Shown here: one piece after another, positions 45,433-54,529 of the stretch | How positions within the stretch are numbered: the first letter of the stretch is position 1 | Layout: each line of letters opens with the position of its first letter | Source: Elainella saxicola E1 | GTDB lineage: Bacteria; Cyanobacteriota; Cyanobacteriia; Elainellales; Elainellaceae | DNA length: 64,000 bases | Assembly (NCBI GenBank): GCA_002796835.1 | Contig: LUGL01000037.1 | Span: 79,339-143,338, forward strand | Reading direction: 5' to 3' | Translations under genes and position numbers: made by a program | Notes under the pieces: model-generated | The model's database searches: none | What the model was told of the DNA's origin: nothing | The model's input: only the letters and a program-made list of their open reading frames with translations

Positions 45433-45568
45433 AGCGAAATATCAGGTCTGTAAATTGAGGGAAATTAAGGGTTGCTATGCTGATTGTCTCTCTCTTTCCG
45501 GCGCTTGTTCAAACGATTCAGTCAAATTCCTTACTTAAACCGTCCATTAACCAACGTTAATTCGAACT

Positions 45569-46309
45569 ATGGTTTCTCTTGTGCAACTTCAGGCCGCGAT
45601 CGATGCAGGGCAGCCGATCGAATATCAATGTCTGGCGAATTTAAATCTATATGATGCTCCCTCCCTCCAAAGTTTGGCGACTCAAGCGGTTGCAGGGCGA
45701 CAGTTAAGAGTCTTGCCAGAAGGTCTAACAGACCATAAACAGGCCATTCAGGTCGTGCTTTGTGAAGATGACTATCCAGGCTGGTTGCCAACCGAAGATT
45801 TAGATTTGCTAGAGGTGGCTGAAGTTCCCTATCAGGCAATTGTTCGATCGGCCAGTGAAATTCGCGATCGCTTACCGCAGGTTTTGGCCTATACCCGCAT
45901 GGCAATGGCTCAGCCCAATCATTATCTTTGGGGCGGCACCGTGGGACCAAATTACGACTGCTCAGGTCTCATGCAAACGGCCTTTGCGGCAGCTGGAATT
46001 TGGTTACCTCGCGATGCTTATCAGCAGGAGGCATTTGTGCAGCCGATCGACCTAGACGATTTGCAGTCCGGCGATCTGATTTTCTTCGGTACACCCGATC
46101 GAGCCACCCATGTTGGATTGCACTTAGGAGAGAACCAATATATCCACAGTTCTGGCAAAGATCAGGGCCGCAATGGCATTGGCATTGATGTGTTGTCGGC
46201 AGAAGCGGATGCGGTTGGTCAGGCATACTATCGTCAGTTGAGGGGGGCAGGCCGTGTCGTTGCCAGCTATTTACCTCAAAACCAACGCTCTGAAACAAGA
46301 GAAAATTAG
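45569..46309 (+). CDS. NlpC/P60 (C40) peptidase with N-terminal SH3-type domain
   Basis: 246 aa. An N-terminal bacterial-SH3-like domain (about 10-85) precedes the C40 core: Cys131 in 'NYDCSGLMQTAFAAAGIWLP', His in 'THVGLHLGEN' and a polar third residue in 'YIHSSGKDQG'. This layout matches the cyanobacterial gamma-D-glutamyl-L-diamino-acid endopeptidases that recycle cell-wall peptides. No signal peptide, consistent with recycling in the cytoplasm. Confidence 0.9.
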   Translation: MVSLVQLQAAIDAGQPIEYQCLANLNLYDAPSLQSLATQAVAGRQLRVLPEGLTDHKQAIQVVLCEDDYPGWLPTEDLDLLEVAEVPYQAIVRSASEIRDRLPQVLAYTRMAMAQPNHYLWGGTVGPNYDCSGLMQTAFAAAGIWLPRDAYQQEAFVQPIDLDDLQSGDLIFFGTPDRATHVGLHLGENQYIHSSGKDQGRNGIGIDVLSAEADAVGQAYYRQLRGAGRVVASYLPQNQRSETREN

Positions 46310-46325
46310 CCTTTAAAATCAGAAA

Positions 46326-46417
46326 GAGCACCGACGACTGACCGTGTTTCGTCTCGGTGCCCTTGCTGGTTCGCTCCTCACACGACAGCTAATATAACAG
46401 ACCCGGTTTGGGTTTGT
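46326..46417 (+). ncRNA. Possible Yfr1-like small RNA (weak candidate)
   Basis: Between convergent genes lie a stem-loop (GCACCGA 46328-46334 with TCGGTGC 46354-46360), an unpaired stretch containing CTCCTCACAC (46374-46383) and a second stem-loop (ACAGACCC 46397-46404 with GGGTTTGT 46410-46417). Cyanobacterial Yfr1 has two hairpins flanking an unpaired ACUCCUCACAC; here the first A is G. A TAAAAT -10-like box lies at 46314-46319. Against it, the 3' hairpin lacks a U-tract and the spacing is longer than in known Yfr1. The first hairpin, read leftward, could simply be a terminator. Confidence 0.25.
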
Positions 46418-46513
46418 CATCCTTTTGGCATTAATGTTGCATAGATGTGACAAATATTTCCCTAGGGAAATATAACCTGGCTTTATCCCAAAGAATTGTT
46501 GCAGTACAGAAAC

Positions 46514-47503
46514 TTAGAGACCGCTCAGCCCGTCGTATCCGAGCTTTTGCAGGACAAGCTGAAGCAGATATTGCGTGATTTGTACTAGCCCCAGCCTCAC
46601 CTTCATCCGATCGGCCTCTTGCTCTTTGACCTCACCCCAGATGCGGCAAGCAGCATGAAAGGCATGGAAGGTTTGGCTCAGGTTCTGGCCCACTTTCAGG
46701 GTGAGTTGGGGCGCAAGCGATTGGTCTAACTCTGAATGCTCTGAGTCTGAGGAATCTGAGCGATCGATCTGGGCAAGATGGTCTAGCGTATCGCTCAGTT
46801 GAGTAATCAGCGCCCATTCCGCCGGATGCTGACAACATAGCCGATCGGCCATCAGCCAAGGCAGGATTAATCCTGTACTGTCCTGACTGTCAGCCTTCAA
46901 ATTTGATGTCATCAGTCGCTCTTGTTTTGCCAACCTTAGCAGTGAACAACAGCGATGATGAGCATATAAAATCTCAAAAATTTTAGGGTCGTACCTATCA
47001 ACAAAAGATCTATCTAAAGATAGGTCAATTGAGTTTGAAGTCTTAATATTGGTCATTGCAATTTCAAATAAAATCTGCAACCATTCAGCAACTCCAATTT
47101 CTATGAGTTCAAAATAAATCCATCCTGGAGGTGCAACCGAAACTATTATTTTTTTCAAAAACTGTCCACTTGGGGGATTGCATGAGTCCAAGTGATCACA
47201 TTCAAATGCTTTGATCCACCGATCTAAGATTTGCTCGGCTAATACCCCAGCATGTTGCTGGCAAAGTTGAGATAACTTCAATGCGATCGCTGAAACATAT
47301 TTAATTTGATTTCCGGATTTGATTCGATTTAGCGGAATACCATTAAGATGGAGTGATTTGGAGTGAGAGTGCTGAGTTAGCTTCGATAATTGGCTTGATG
47401 ACTGCGATAAACCAGTTCCGGTAAAAGTGCAACTTTTTTGTAGTCTATTGACTATTACCGATCGAAGTGCAAAATGTACGATAGAAGCAGTCAGCAAATT
47501 CAC
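46514..47503 (-). CDS. ArgRS-derived protein: N-terminal and DALR domains without a catalytic core
   Basis: 329 aa. The C-terminal 100 residues are a DALR anticodon-binding domain of the arginyl-tRNA synthetase type ('LTLKVGQNLSQTFHAFHAAC', then 'RLGLVQITQYLLQLVLQKLG'). The N-terminal part reads like the ArgRS additional domain: 'YVSAIALKLSQLCQQHAGVL', 'AEQILDRWI', then 'PPGWIYFELIEIGVAEWLQI' in place of the 'GPGFINLTL' strand. The class I catalytic domain (HIGH, KMSKS) is absent. The middle of the gene (about 46900-47400) is AT-rich compared with the 3' third. The start is GTG at 47503 with AGGA five bases upstream. It is probably tRNA-binding; function unknown. Confidence 0.75.
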   Translation of the reverse strand: MNLLTASIVHFALRSVIVNRLQKSCTFTGTGLSQSSSQLSKLTQHSHSKSLHLNGIPLNRIKSGNQIKYVSAIALKLSQLCQQHAGVLAEQILDRWIKAFECDHLDSCNPPSGQFLKKIIVSVAPPGWIYFELIEIGVAEWLQILFEIAMTNIKTSNSIDLSLDRSFVDRYDPKIFEILYAHHRCCSLLRLAKQERLMTSNLKADSQDSTGLILPWLMADRLCCQHPAEWALITQLSDTLDHLAQIDRSDSSDSEHSELDQSLAPQLTLKVGQNLSQTFHAFHAACRIWGEVKEQEADRMKVRLGLVQITQYLLQLVLQKLGYDGLSGL

Positions 47504-47799
47504 AGCAATCCTGTCACCTTTCGTTCAACTTTTGGTTTACCATCAACCTAAACTCCTGAAGCGGCTTCTCAATCAAAGATAAAATAATCAAATAATTGGA
47601 AATCGTTACTCAAGTTCAACAATAGAAGAAGTTCTCAAGAGACATTGGGTTCTACGACCCTCTTTTAATGAGAGGTCAAGTTAAGCTAATCTTGGTCCGG
47701 AATTTTGACAGCGGTAGAAATGAAGTTAAGCTGCTTTTGTGCTATCTGATTTTTTCTGACGGTTCCTCTGACTCCAATTGGTTGTAAACGCTCTCTCCT
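47504..47799. other. Divergent intergenic region
   Basis: 296 bases between the leftward ArgRS-like gene and the rightward Crp-family gene. AT-rich around 47560-47640. No conserved frame, no clear NtcA-type palindrome and no strong promoter pair were found. Confidence 0.4.
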
Positions 47800-48495
47800 A
47801 TGTTTTCAGTGTCATCACCATCGCCATCCGAAGCATCTCGTCCCTTCCTGACTTGGCAGAGAATCCTGGATTGGGCACAAGAGCATTATCGCTGCCGTAC
47901 CTTCAGTAAGGACGAGAAAATTCCCACGCGGGCAGGGCTGCTTTATCTCGTGCAGCGCGGTGCAGTTCGATTGGTTGGGGAAGCACAGGTGAGTGCAACC
48001 TCAAGCTCCTCTCGCGTTCCTAGAATTAACTCTGAAGAGGCATTTCTGGGTTTTGTGGGGGCAGGCCAACCCTTCGAGATTGTGGCGCAATCCCCATTTA
48101 CGATTCAAAGCTTTGCCCATGTTGACCAAACATCCGTGATTTGGCTCTACTGGCATGATTTAGATAATTGGCCCCACTTCCGGCGCGAAGTACTTGATGC
48201 TTTTCGGTATCAGCACCAGCGTAAATTGCTATGGTTGAGCACTTTAGGGCAACGGCGCACGATCGATCGCCTGCTGGGCTTTCTAACCCTACTAATTGAA
48301 GAATTTGGCGAACCTTGCGAAGAAGGCTATTGCTTACCTTGGGCGCTGACTCACGCACAAATCGGCAGTGCGATCGGCTCCACCAGAGTCACAGTCACAC
48401 GCTTGATGGGAAAATTGCGTCAGCGTGGCCTCATTCGCACCTATGGAGACAATCTCCTCTGTTTGCCTGCCGAATCGCTTTCCCGCAATAACTAA
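47800..48495 (+). CDS. Crp/Fnr-family transcriptional regulator
   Basis: 231 aa. A cupin-like cNMP-fold N-terminus (about 25-130: 'DEKIPTRAGLLYLVQRGAVR', 'FLGFVGAGQPFEI') and a C-terminal helix-turn-helix ('LTHAQIGSAIGSTRVTVTRL', 'MGKLRQRGLIRT'). The recognition helix 'STRVTVTRLMGKLR' is close to that of NtcA. The effector pocket lacks the 'GELALL-R-A' signature of cAMP binding, so cAMP is unlikely. It is an NtcA paralogue or another cyanobacterial Crp member; targets unknown. Confidence 0.83.
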   Translation: MFSVSSPSPSEASRPFLTWQRILDWAQEHYRCRTFSKDEKIPTRAGLLYLVQRGAVRLVGEAQVSATSSSSRVPRINSEEAFLGFVGAGQPFEIVAQSPFTIQSFAHVDQTSVIWLYWHDLDNWPHFRREVLDAFRYQHQRKLLWLSTLGQRRTIDRLLGFLTLLIEEFGEPCEEGYCLPWALTHAQIGSAIGSTRVTVTRLMGKLRQRGLIRTYGDNLLCLPAESLSRNN

Positions 48496-48600
48496 CGCAT
48501 CATCAATTCACAGCAAAACTGTTTGGGCATTTCATGGGTTTCACAACAGCATGTCATGCCCCTGTTTGCTTTAAAGGGAAATTCAAGTTGATAAAGAGAT

Positions 48601-50049
48601 TCAAGGATTATTCGAGAGAGGCACGAAGTCAAAACCATAGCCCGATCGCTTACCTGGCTCGATCGTCACAAGCTGCACGCCCTGATTGCGATCGCCAGAT
48701 GGCAAGAATTTGACCGTGCCAGAAGCGCCCGTTTGGCTGGCAAAGTTGGGGTTGACAAGCGCTTCCTGAATACTCTGCCGAGTTGGCTGAGCCCCAGCAG
48801 CAAGGGCAGCAATCAAGGCATCTGCGGCATCATAAGCCATCGCCGTCCGCCAATTGACATCTGCTCGCCAAAGCTGCCGCGAACTCTTCACAAATGGCAC
48901 ATTGGGATTGGCCAGAATATGCCAGGGAACAGCAACCACCATTTTCTGAGCCGCAGCTCCCGCAACCGACAGGGTTTTAGGGGCATAGACATCATCGCCA
49001 CCCAGCAGCGTCAGGCGTTGTTGATTAACCTGAACCACTTGTAAGGCGCGATCGAGCTGGCCGGAATTGGGTAACAGGGCCAAGACCGTCGCCCCCTGTT
49101 GAGTAGCCTGCTTAAAGCTATCTGCTGCATTGAATCCTGGATTCGACAGGTCAAATTCACTCACGATCTGACCACCCTCTAACGAGAGCGCCGAAGCAAA
49201 CTCTGACTTGAGCGATTGACTGTAGGCACTTTGGGAATTGAAGTAAATCGCAGCCTGCTTTTGCTGAAGCCGATTCAGCATATAGTTGGCCAAAGCTCGC
49301 GCAGCCACAAAATCGCTGGGAACCGTCCGAAACACATAGGGGCCAAAATTCGATAGCTTGACCGATGTGCTGACAGGCGAAATCATGACTACTTTGCCCT
49401 GGTTATACACTTCCCCCGCAGCGAGAGACATGTCGCTGCTGTAATGTCCAATCACACCCAAAATCGACTGATCTTTGACGATCGCTTCAGCCACCTGCCT
49501 CGCTTTTTCCGGTGTACCGCCATCATTCACAATTCGAATTTTTAGCGGCACATTGGCAATCCCGCCCTTTTGATTCACCTCATCCTGGGCCTGGGCCACC
49601 CCTCGCAACATTTCTAACGAAGCATCTACATCCGTATCTAAGGGAACGGCGATCGCAATTTCATAGGCTTTTTGATCGCCAATCCGGGCGTTATTCAAAT
49701 AAATTAGCGCTTCTGGATCGTTCTGCTTTGCTTGCAATGCTGCCTCAAAAGCTGCCACTGCCTGGGGATAATTCTTCGCTGCCATCGCTGCCACACCGGC
49801 CTGCTTCTGACTCTGAGCAGTGGGATTAGGTGCAGGCCCCTCTGGAACCAGCAACGCCTCACCCGCGCTAAATCGAGCCGCTACTGCATTTTGGTCCAAC
49901 GGCGGCGCAGTCTGAGATGGAAAGTTGGAAGATGTTGAGCCGCCCAGATTGGTGAGCCGTTTCCCAAACCACCACAAACCGCCGCCGATTAGCAAAAGCG
50001 TGGCCAGCAGGGCAATCAACAAGACAGGAGTTTCGTTCTTTTTAGACAT
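48601..50049 (-). CDS. Type-1 periplasmic binding protein (amino-acid type) with membrane anchor and TPR-like segment
   Basis: 482 aa. The N-terminal membrane helix ('LLIALLATLLLIGGGLWW') is followed by a polar linker, a TPR-like pair of helices (about 75-120: 'GVAAMAAKNYPQAVAAFEAA') and a leucine/amide-type binding-protein fold ('AIAVPLDTDVDASLEMLRGV', 'ILGVIGHYSSDMSLAAGEVY', 'VVMISPVSTSV', 'YVFRTVPSDFVAARALANYM'). No transporter genes lie nearby, but a Ser/Thr kinase gene lies directly upstream, 49 bases away, on the same strand. It may be a ligand sensor feeding that kinase rather than a transport component; that is inference. Confidence 0.85.
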   Translation of the reverse strand: MSKKNETPVLLIALLATLLLIGGGLWWFGKRLTNLGGSTSSNFPSQTAPPLDQNAVAARFSAGEALLVPEGPAPNPTAQSQKQAGVAAMAAKNYPQAVAAFEAALQAKQNDPEALIYLNNARIGDQKAYEIAIAVPLDTDVDASLEMLRGVAQAQDEVNQKGGIANVPLKIRIVNDGGTPEKARQVAEAIVKDQSILGVIGHYSSDMSLAAGEVYNQGKVVMISPVSTSVKLSNFGPYVFRTVPSDFVAARALANYMLNRLQQKQAAIYFNSQSAYSQSLKSEFASALSLEGGQIVSEFDLSNPGFNAADSFKQATQQGATVLALLPNSGQLDRALQVVQVNQQRLTLLGGDDVYAPKTLSVAGAAAQKMVVAVPWHILANPNVPFVKSSRQLWRADVNWRTAMAYDAADALIAALAAGAQPTRQSIQEALVNPNFASQTGASGTVKFLPSGDRNQGVQLVTIEPGKRSGYGFDFVPLSNNP

Positions 50050-50098
50050 AGCGTGAATAGCAACAGGTCAAGCGACACACCTAAGCCCAGCTTACTCG

Positions 50099-51715
50099 CT
50101 ATAGCAGCCGAGAGAGCAGGTTGTAAATCAAGCGAAATATGACCGTTGCAGCGATCGCAATCAGGCTCATGAACCCAGCAATCACCAGGATCATCACCAC
50201 TGGGCTTCCCAGTCCCAAGGCTTGAGCGATCGTACTCAGAGGTGGCATTAAGAGAATTTTATTGAACAAATTGAACGGGAATAGCCAGACGGCCAGCAAT
50301 GTAAGGCCAGCAATGATCAGGAAATCGACCTTCTCTACCCAGCGCTGCATTTGGGCAAAAATCAAGCCTGTCATCAGCCCTAGCAGAATCAGCCAGAAGA
50401 AAGGCGAAAGTCCGGCGGTGCCTAAAAGACTCGCTAGCGCGATCGCGAGCAGACCTCCCTCAAAGCCAGTAAACGCTGCGCTAGCAAGAATTTCTCCCAG
50501 CGAAAAGTTGGGTAAAGAAATCTGCGGCAAAGCTAGATTAGGGCGCGATCGCCTTGATACAACCGGGGGAGCTGGCTGAACCGGAGCCACAACCGGAGCC
50601 GGGACCGGAGAAACAAGCTGGGGTGAGGGTTGAGTGAGAGGCGGCTGAATTGGAGGGGGAGATGGGGCTGGCTGGCCTTGCGGTGCCTGGGATTGTAGAG
50701 CAGTCGCTGCCGCAGGAGGCATGAAGGTCGGAGATGGACTGGCAGACGCTGCGCTAATCGGACCTTGTAGTGCCACCAGCACCTCATCCGCTGATTGAAA
50801 GCGTTGATTGGGAATGGGCAACAGCAACCGGTTCAAAATGGCTTCCAGGCGATCGTTGACCTGAGTGTAAATTCGCCAATTCCAAGTGTCGCTATAGGTG
50901 TCATGCAGTTCGTTTGGCTGTTTGCCCGTCAGAAGGGTAATACAGGTAACTGCCAGCGCATAGAGATCTGTTGCTGGATACACTTTGTCGCCTCGCATTT
51001 GTTCCGGTGGCGCAAATCCCATGGAATAAATGCCGGTTGAAGCTTTACCGGGCTGATTACTGGCCGCCCCAGCCGTGACTTGTTTCACTGCTCCAAAATC
51101 TAGCAAAAATAGCTGGCCATCCCGTCGCCGCATGATATTCGAAGGTTTAATGTCGCGGTGAATCGAGCCACTATCATGCACAAATTTCAAGACTTTCAGC
51201 ATCTCAGTTAAAATTTCTAAGATTTCTGCCTCAGAAAATTTACCCCTTGCGGCCAGTTCCGCTTCCATATCTTGCCCATCCACAAACTCCTGGACAATAT
51301 AGAAGAGTTGTCCGGTTTGCCCCGTGATCTGTCCAGATACCTCGAGTGGGAAAAAAGCCAATAAATCAGGAATTTGAGGATGACGATTGCCGAGATCTTC
51401 CAGCACCTCCGCTTCCCGTTCAAATAGGCGCTGGGCAACGGCTAATTGATCAGGAGACAAATTACCCGTAGGCTGAAATTGTTTGACGACGCAGTAGCGC
51501 ATGTTGGGGGTGCGCCGATCGCGAGCCAGAAAAGCAGCTCCAAAACCACCTTGACCCAGCAATCTAGTTGTGAAATATCGATTGTCTAAAATTAACGGCA
51601 TCCCGCAAGCCGTACAAAATTTTTGCGACACCGTTTTAAGTTTGGTACTGTCATCCAGATCAGGAAAGAAGTTGCGCGGTCGAGAACAACCTGGACGAGT
51701 ACAGTAGATCTCCAT
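50099..51715 (-). CDS. Cyanobacterial 4-Cys serine/threonine kinase with C-terminal membrane region
   Basis: 538 aa. The N-terminus carries four cysteines ('YCTRPGC' and 'FCTACG'), the 4-Cys zinc-ribbon-like mark of a cyanobacterial kinase group. The kinase domain follows: 'LLGQGGFGAAFLARDR', 'CVVKQF', 'SIHRDIKPSNIMRR', 'FLLDFGAVKQV' and 'GFAPPEQMRG'. A Pro/Gln-rich linker (about 330-410) leads to four or five membrane helices. It is RD-type and looks active. The gene lies upstream of a periplasmic-binding-type protein in one transcription unit. Confidence 0.92.
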   Translation of the reverse strand: MEIYCTRPGCSRPRNFFPDLDDSTKLKTVSQKFCTACGMPLILDNRYFTTRLLGQGGFGAAFLARDRRTPNMRYCVVKQFQPTGNLSPDQLAVAQRLFEREAEVLEDLGNRHPQIPDLLAFFPLEVSGQITGQTGQLFYIVQEFVDGQDMEAELAARGKFSEAEILEILTEMLKVLKFVHDSGSIHRDIKPSNIMRRRDGQLFLLDFGAVKQVTAGAASNQPGKASTGIYSMGFAPPEQMRGDKVYPATDLYALAVTCITLLTGKQPNELHDTYSDTWNWRIYTQVNDRLEAILNRLLLPIPNQRFQSADEVLVALQGPISAASASPSPTFMPPAAATALQSQAPQGQPAPSPPPIQPPLTQPSPQLVSPVPAPVVAPVQPAPPVVSRRSRPNLALPQISLPNFSLGEILASAAFTGFEGGLLAIALASLLGTAGLSPFFWLILLGLMTGLIFAQMQRWVEKVDFLIIAGLTLLAVWLFPFNLFNKILLMPPLSTIAQALGLGSPVVMILVIAGFMSLIAIAATVIFRLIYNLLSRLL

Positions 51716-51748
51716 GAATATTGCTAGCTGCGGGTGGAATAGAAGAAA

Positions 51749-52759
51749 TTAACTACTGGGATGAAGCGGCGTGGCCTCAAGGGGTAAAGCATGCTCAGCG
51801 ATCGACTTATGTTCCAGCACTTCGTCAGTCGGCGGTTCATAAGTCGCAAATTGAGGCAGAATCTCCTGCGTAAAGGCTTCTGCCGCTTTAGAACGATAGC
51901 GATTTGGATTAAAAATCACGGATAAGGTGCGATTAACAACCACCCCTTCGATCCGAGAACGGTGCAGGACCCCCATTTGCAGCTCTTTCTCAATCGCGGA
52001 GATGGATACAAACGCTGCTCCCAGTCCGGCTTGCACCGCATTTTTGATCGCCTCGATCGTATTCAGCTCCATTTCAATTTTGAGACGCCGCGTTTCAATG
52101 CCGCATCGGGTTAGCACTTGATCGATCACTTTACGAATCGTAGATTGGGAATCCAGCGCGATGAATTGCAGCTTATAGAGGTCATCTTTCTCAATCTGTG
52201 GCAGGCGAGCAAAAGGATGAAACATCGGCAAAATTAACGCCATTTCATCCTCGGCATAGGGAATGACTTCGAGGGAATCCTGCAGCTCAGGCGGAATTTC
52301 ACCGCCAATAATAGCCAGATCGATCTGCCCATTGGCCACACTCCAAGCCGTGCGTCGTGTTGAGTGGACATGGAGCTGCACAGCCACATCTGGATATTTT
52401 TGCCGAAACAAGCCCAGCATACGTGGCAATAAGTAGGTGCCCGTGGTTTGGCTTGCCCCTACAATCAGCGTGCCGCCTTGCAAGTTTTGCAGGTCTTCGA
52501 TCGCTCGACAGGTTTCTTCACAAAGGCTCAAAATTCGATCGCCATAATTAAGCAGGAGATGACCCGCTTCGGTCAGCTGGGCTCGACGGCCACCGCGATC
52601 AAACAAAGGGACATCAAGCTGACGCTCCAGGTTCTGTACTTGAAGGCTGACAGCAGGTTGTGAAACGTAAAGACTGTCAGCAGCACGCTTAAAGCTTCCT
52701 TCAGCAGCGATCGCTTTAAGGATGCGTAACTGATCCAAAGTAAACGGAAGATCAGACAT
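51749..52759 (-). CDS. rbcR: LysR-type regulator RbcR/Ycf30
   Basis: 336 aa from the ATG at 52759. '[20 protein letters not shown]' and '[20 protein letters not shown]' form the winged helix, followed by the effector domain ('[20 protein letters not shown]', '[20 protein letters not shown]', '[10 protein letters not shown]'). This is near-identical in pattern to RbcR/Ycf30, which controls rubisco and carbon-concentration genes; metabolites of the photorespiratory or Calvin cycle act as co-effectors. NdhR/CcmR is the main alternative, but the N-terminus favours RbcR. It is divergent from the photosystem-assembly cluster. Confidence 0.9.
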   Translation of the reverse strand: MSDLPFTLDQLRILKAIAAEGSFKRAADSLYVSQPAVSLQVQNLERQLDVPLFDRGGRRAQLTEAGHLLLNYGDRILSLCEETCRAIEDLQNLQGGTLIVGASQTTGTYLLPRMLGLFRQKYPDVAVQLHVHSTRRTAWSVANGQIDLAIIGGEIPPELQDSLEVIPYAEDEMALILPMFHPFARLPQIEKDDLYKLQFIALDSQSTIRKVIDQVLTRCGIETRRLKIEMELNTIEAIKNAVQAGLGAAFVSISAIEKELQMGVLHRSRIEGVVVNRTLSVIFNPNRYRSKAAEAFTQEILPQFATYEPPTDEVLEHKSIAEHALPLEATPLHPSS

Positions 52760-53020
52760 GGCTATTAAATCCAGTAAGGAGGAGAAGCCGTCACACTTGG
52801 TCAACAGTACTACCTGAAACGGTCATCATACAAGCAAGTGGGGTTTGGGGTAGACTGCTCAACATCGATCGGGCACCAGAGAGCAAAGCAAACCTGCGGT
52901 GAGAGCAACAGGGTGCCTCCATACAGGTAGTCTAGAATCAGTCTAAAAGCAACAAAAGATCTAGCTATAAAGAATCATAATGAATAGGGGATCTTAGGTC
53001 GATGGGGAAGTAACGATAAC

Positions 53021-54007
53021 ATGCCAATGAGACAGGAGGTTATCCAAAATTTCTTGGATGTCCCAGGAATCGCAGGCGTGGCGCTAATCGATGGCATTTC
53101 TCGCCCCTTCTTTCATGGGTTTGCGACTGGGTTTGACTTCTCGCAGCAGGAAGGAGTGGCTCAGAGTATTCAGCAAGTTCTGGAAACGGCCCCAGAAGGC
53201 TTCAACTCTTTTGAATTTCAATTTGGCCGCTACCGAGTTTACCTGCATAAGCTTAATCAAGGCACAACGCTTCTTGTGCTGACGGGCAACTATTTACCTC
53301 GGTTCGTCTACATGCAGGAGATCCGACGCCTGCTATTAGAGTTGCAAATTGGTCAAGAAAATCCGATCGCAGAATTTCGATCGTTGGCAGCCCACATCCC
53401 CATTTCATTCAAACCGCTTCCTCTGCCGTCCCAGCCCATTCCCGTCTTGTCAGAGGATTTACTGGCAGAACACCAGCCGAATCAAGCCGTTCAGATAAAT
53501 CCAGCTGTGACAGATCAGGCTGGGATAGAGGCTGCTGATTTAGCCCTAGCACCTGAGACTGCGACAGCACCATCTTTAGAGACTAAACCCTCAGAACCAA
53601 AATCTCTACTATCTCTCTCAACAGAAACAGCCCAAATTGCTTCCACAGAACCGATCGCCCCACAGCCCATTAGCGTGAAAGAAGTTTTGGCCGCCATCAA
53701 TACCCTGAGTCAAATTACAGCCCAATATTTGGGAACTATGGTAGTTGCAAACTATTGGAAGGTCACTTGTCCAGACGACGATTGGCTACATCACTTCCAA
53801 ATTGAACGTTCTGGCCAAATGACGTATGTTGTGCAGATTCCTTCAGAGCGCCTACCACTGCTGACGGTTGAACAGCATCAAACGATTCAAATCTGGGTTG
53901 CTGCCTTTCTGGAACGCTGTTCTAAAGTCATTCGGAACTTCGCCAAAATTGTGCAGCATTCTTTGGACGATCGGCAAAAGTCATTGCTGCTTCACCTTCC
54001 GCATTAA
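53021..54007 (+). CDS. Roadblock-like domain protein at the head of the PSII-assembly-like cluster
   Basis: 328 aa. The N-terminal 95 residues read as a roadblock/LC7-like fold ('NFLDVPGIAGVALIDGISRP' and 'RYRVYLHKLNQGTTLLVL'). A low-complexity Pro/Ala/Glu linker (about 120-215) follows. The C-terminal 100 residues form a separate domain ('LSQITAQYLGTMVVANYWKV', 'LPLLTVEQHQTIQIWVAAFL') that I do not recognise. It is soluble. It lies 36 bases before the ferredoxin gene and probably heads the same transcript. Roadblock proteins regulate small GTPases or act as scaffolds; none is near. Confidence 0.7.
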   Translation: MPMRQEVIQNFLDVPGIAGVALIDGISRPFFHGFATGFDFSQQEGVAQSIQQVLETAPEGFNSFEFQFGRYRVYLHKLNQGTTLLVLTGNYLPRFVYMQEIRRLLLELQIGQENPIAEFRSLAAHIPISFKPLPLPSQPIPVLSEDLLAEHQPNQAVQINPAVTDQAGIEAADLALAPETATAPSLETKPSEPKSLLSLSTETAQIASTEPIAPQPISVKEVLAAINTLSQITAQYLGTMVVANYWKVTCPDDDWLHHFQIERSGQMTYVVQIPSERLPLLTVEQHQTIQIWVAAFLERCSKVIRNFAKIVQHSLDDRQKSLLLHLPH

Positions 54008-54043
54008 TCTAACTCAGACCTGCTGTGCTTCGGAGTTCAATTC

Positions 54044-54529
54044 ATGGTGAAAACCGTCAGACTAGAACCGATCGCTCAAGAAACTTCGATCGAAACAAAC
54101 GGCAATTTACTTTCAGTCCTGATCGCCAAAGATCTGGATGTTTTACGGGAGTGCGGCGGCAGAGGCATGTGTGCCACTTGCCATGTTTTCGTCCAACAGG
54201 GCATGGAGGCCTTAACCCCCGTGAATCGGCGGGAGCAAAGAACGCTAGAAGTCATTACCTCTTGTCAGCTGAATTCACGTCTTGCCTGTCAAGCCAGAGT
54301 TTTAGCCAATGGGGTGGTTGTAGAACTGCCGCCCGGTATGTACATCAACTCTATTCAAGACATTGAAGCGCTGGTGGGTCGGCGAGCGGAACAAAATCTA
54401 CTTCACCCGGTAACGGGCCAAGTGTTGGTTGAAGAAGGGAAGCTGATCACGCGATCGATGCTGAAGCAGATTGAAAAAGCAACCAGCTTTAATTTCAACG
54501 ACTTTTTCTTAAATAGCAGCGATATTTAA
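54044..54529 (+). CDS. Adrenodoxin-type [2Fe-2S] ferredoxin (Slr0148-like)
   Basis: 161 aa. The cluster ligands are Cys37, Cys43, Cys46 and Cys82 (C-x5-C-x2-C-x35-C; 'LRECGGRGMCATCHVF'), the spacing of adrenodoxin or bacterial-type ferredoxins rather than plant PetF. An extra Cys74 is present. The C-terminal 60 residues extend beyond the ferredoxin fold and end in an acidic, aromatic tail ('FNFNDFFLNSSDI') that could dock a partner. From memory the slr0144-slr0152 cluster of Synechocystis contains such a ferredoxin. The electron partner is unknown. Confidence 0.85.
   Translation: MVKTVRLEPIAQETSIETNGNLLSVLIAKDLDVLRECGGRGMCATCHVFVQQGMEALTPVNRREQRTLEVITSCQLNSRLACQARVLANGVVVELPPGMYINSIQDIEALVGRRAEQNLLHPVTGQVLVEEGKLITRSMLKQIEKATSFNFNDFFLNSSDI

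Noticed and set aside
48520-48560. GGGCAT...ATGCCC hairpin between the Crp gene and the binding protein
   Set aside because: Six-base arms with a 24-base loop and no T-run; too weak to call a terminator.
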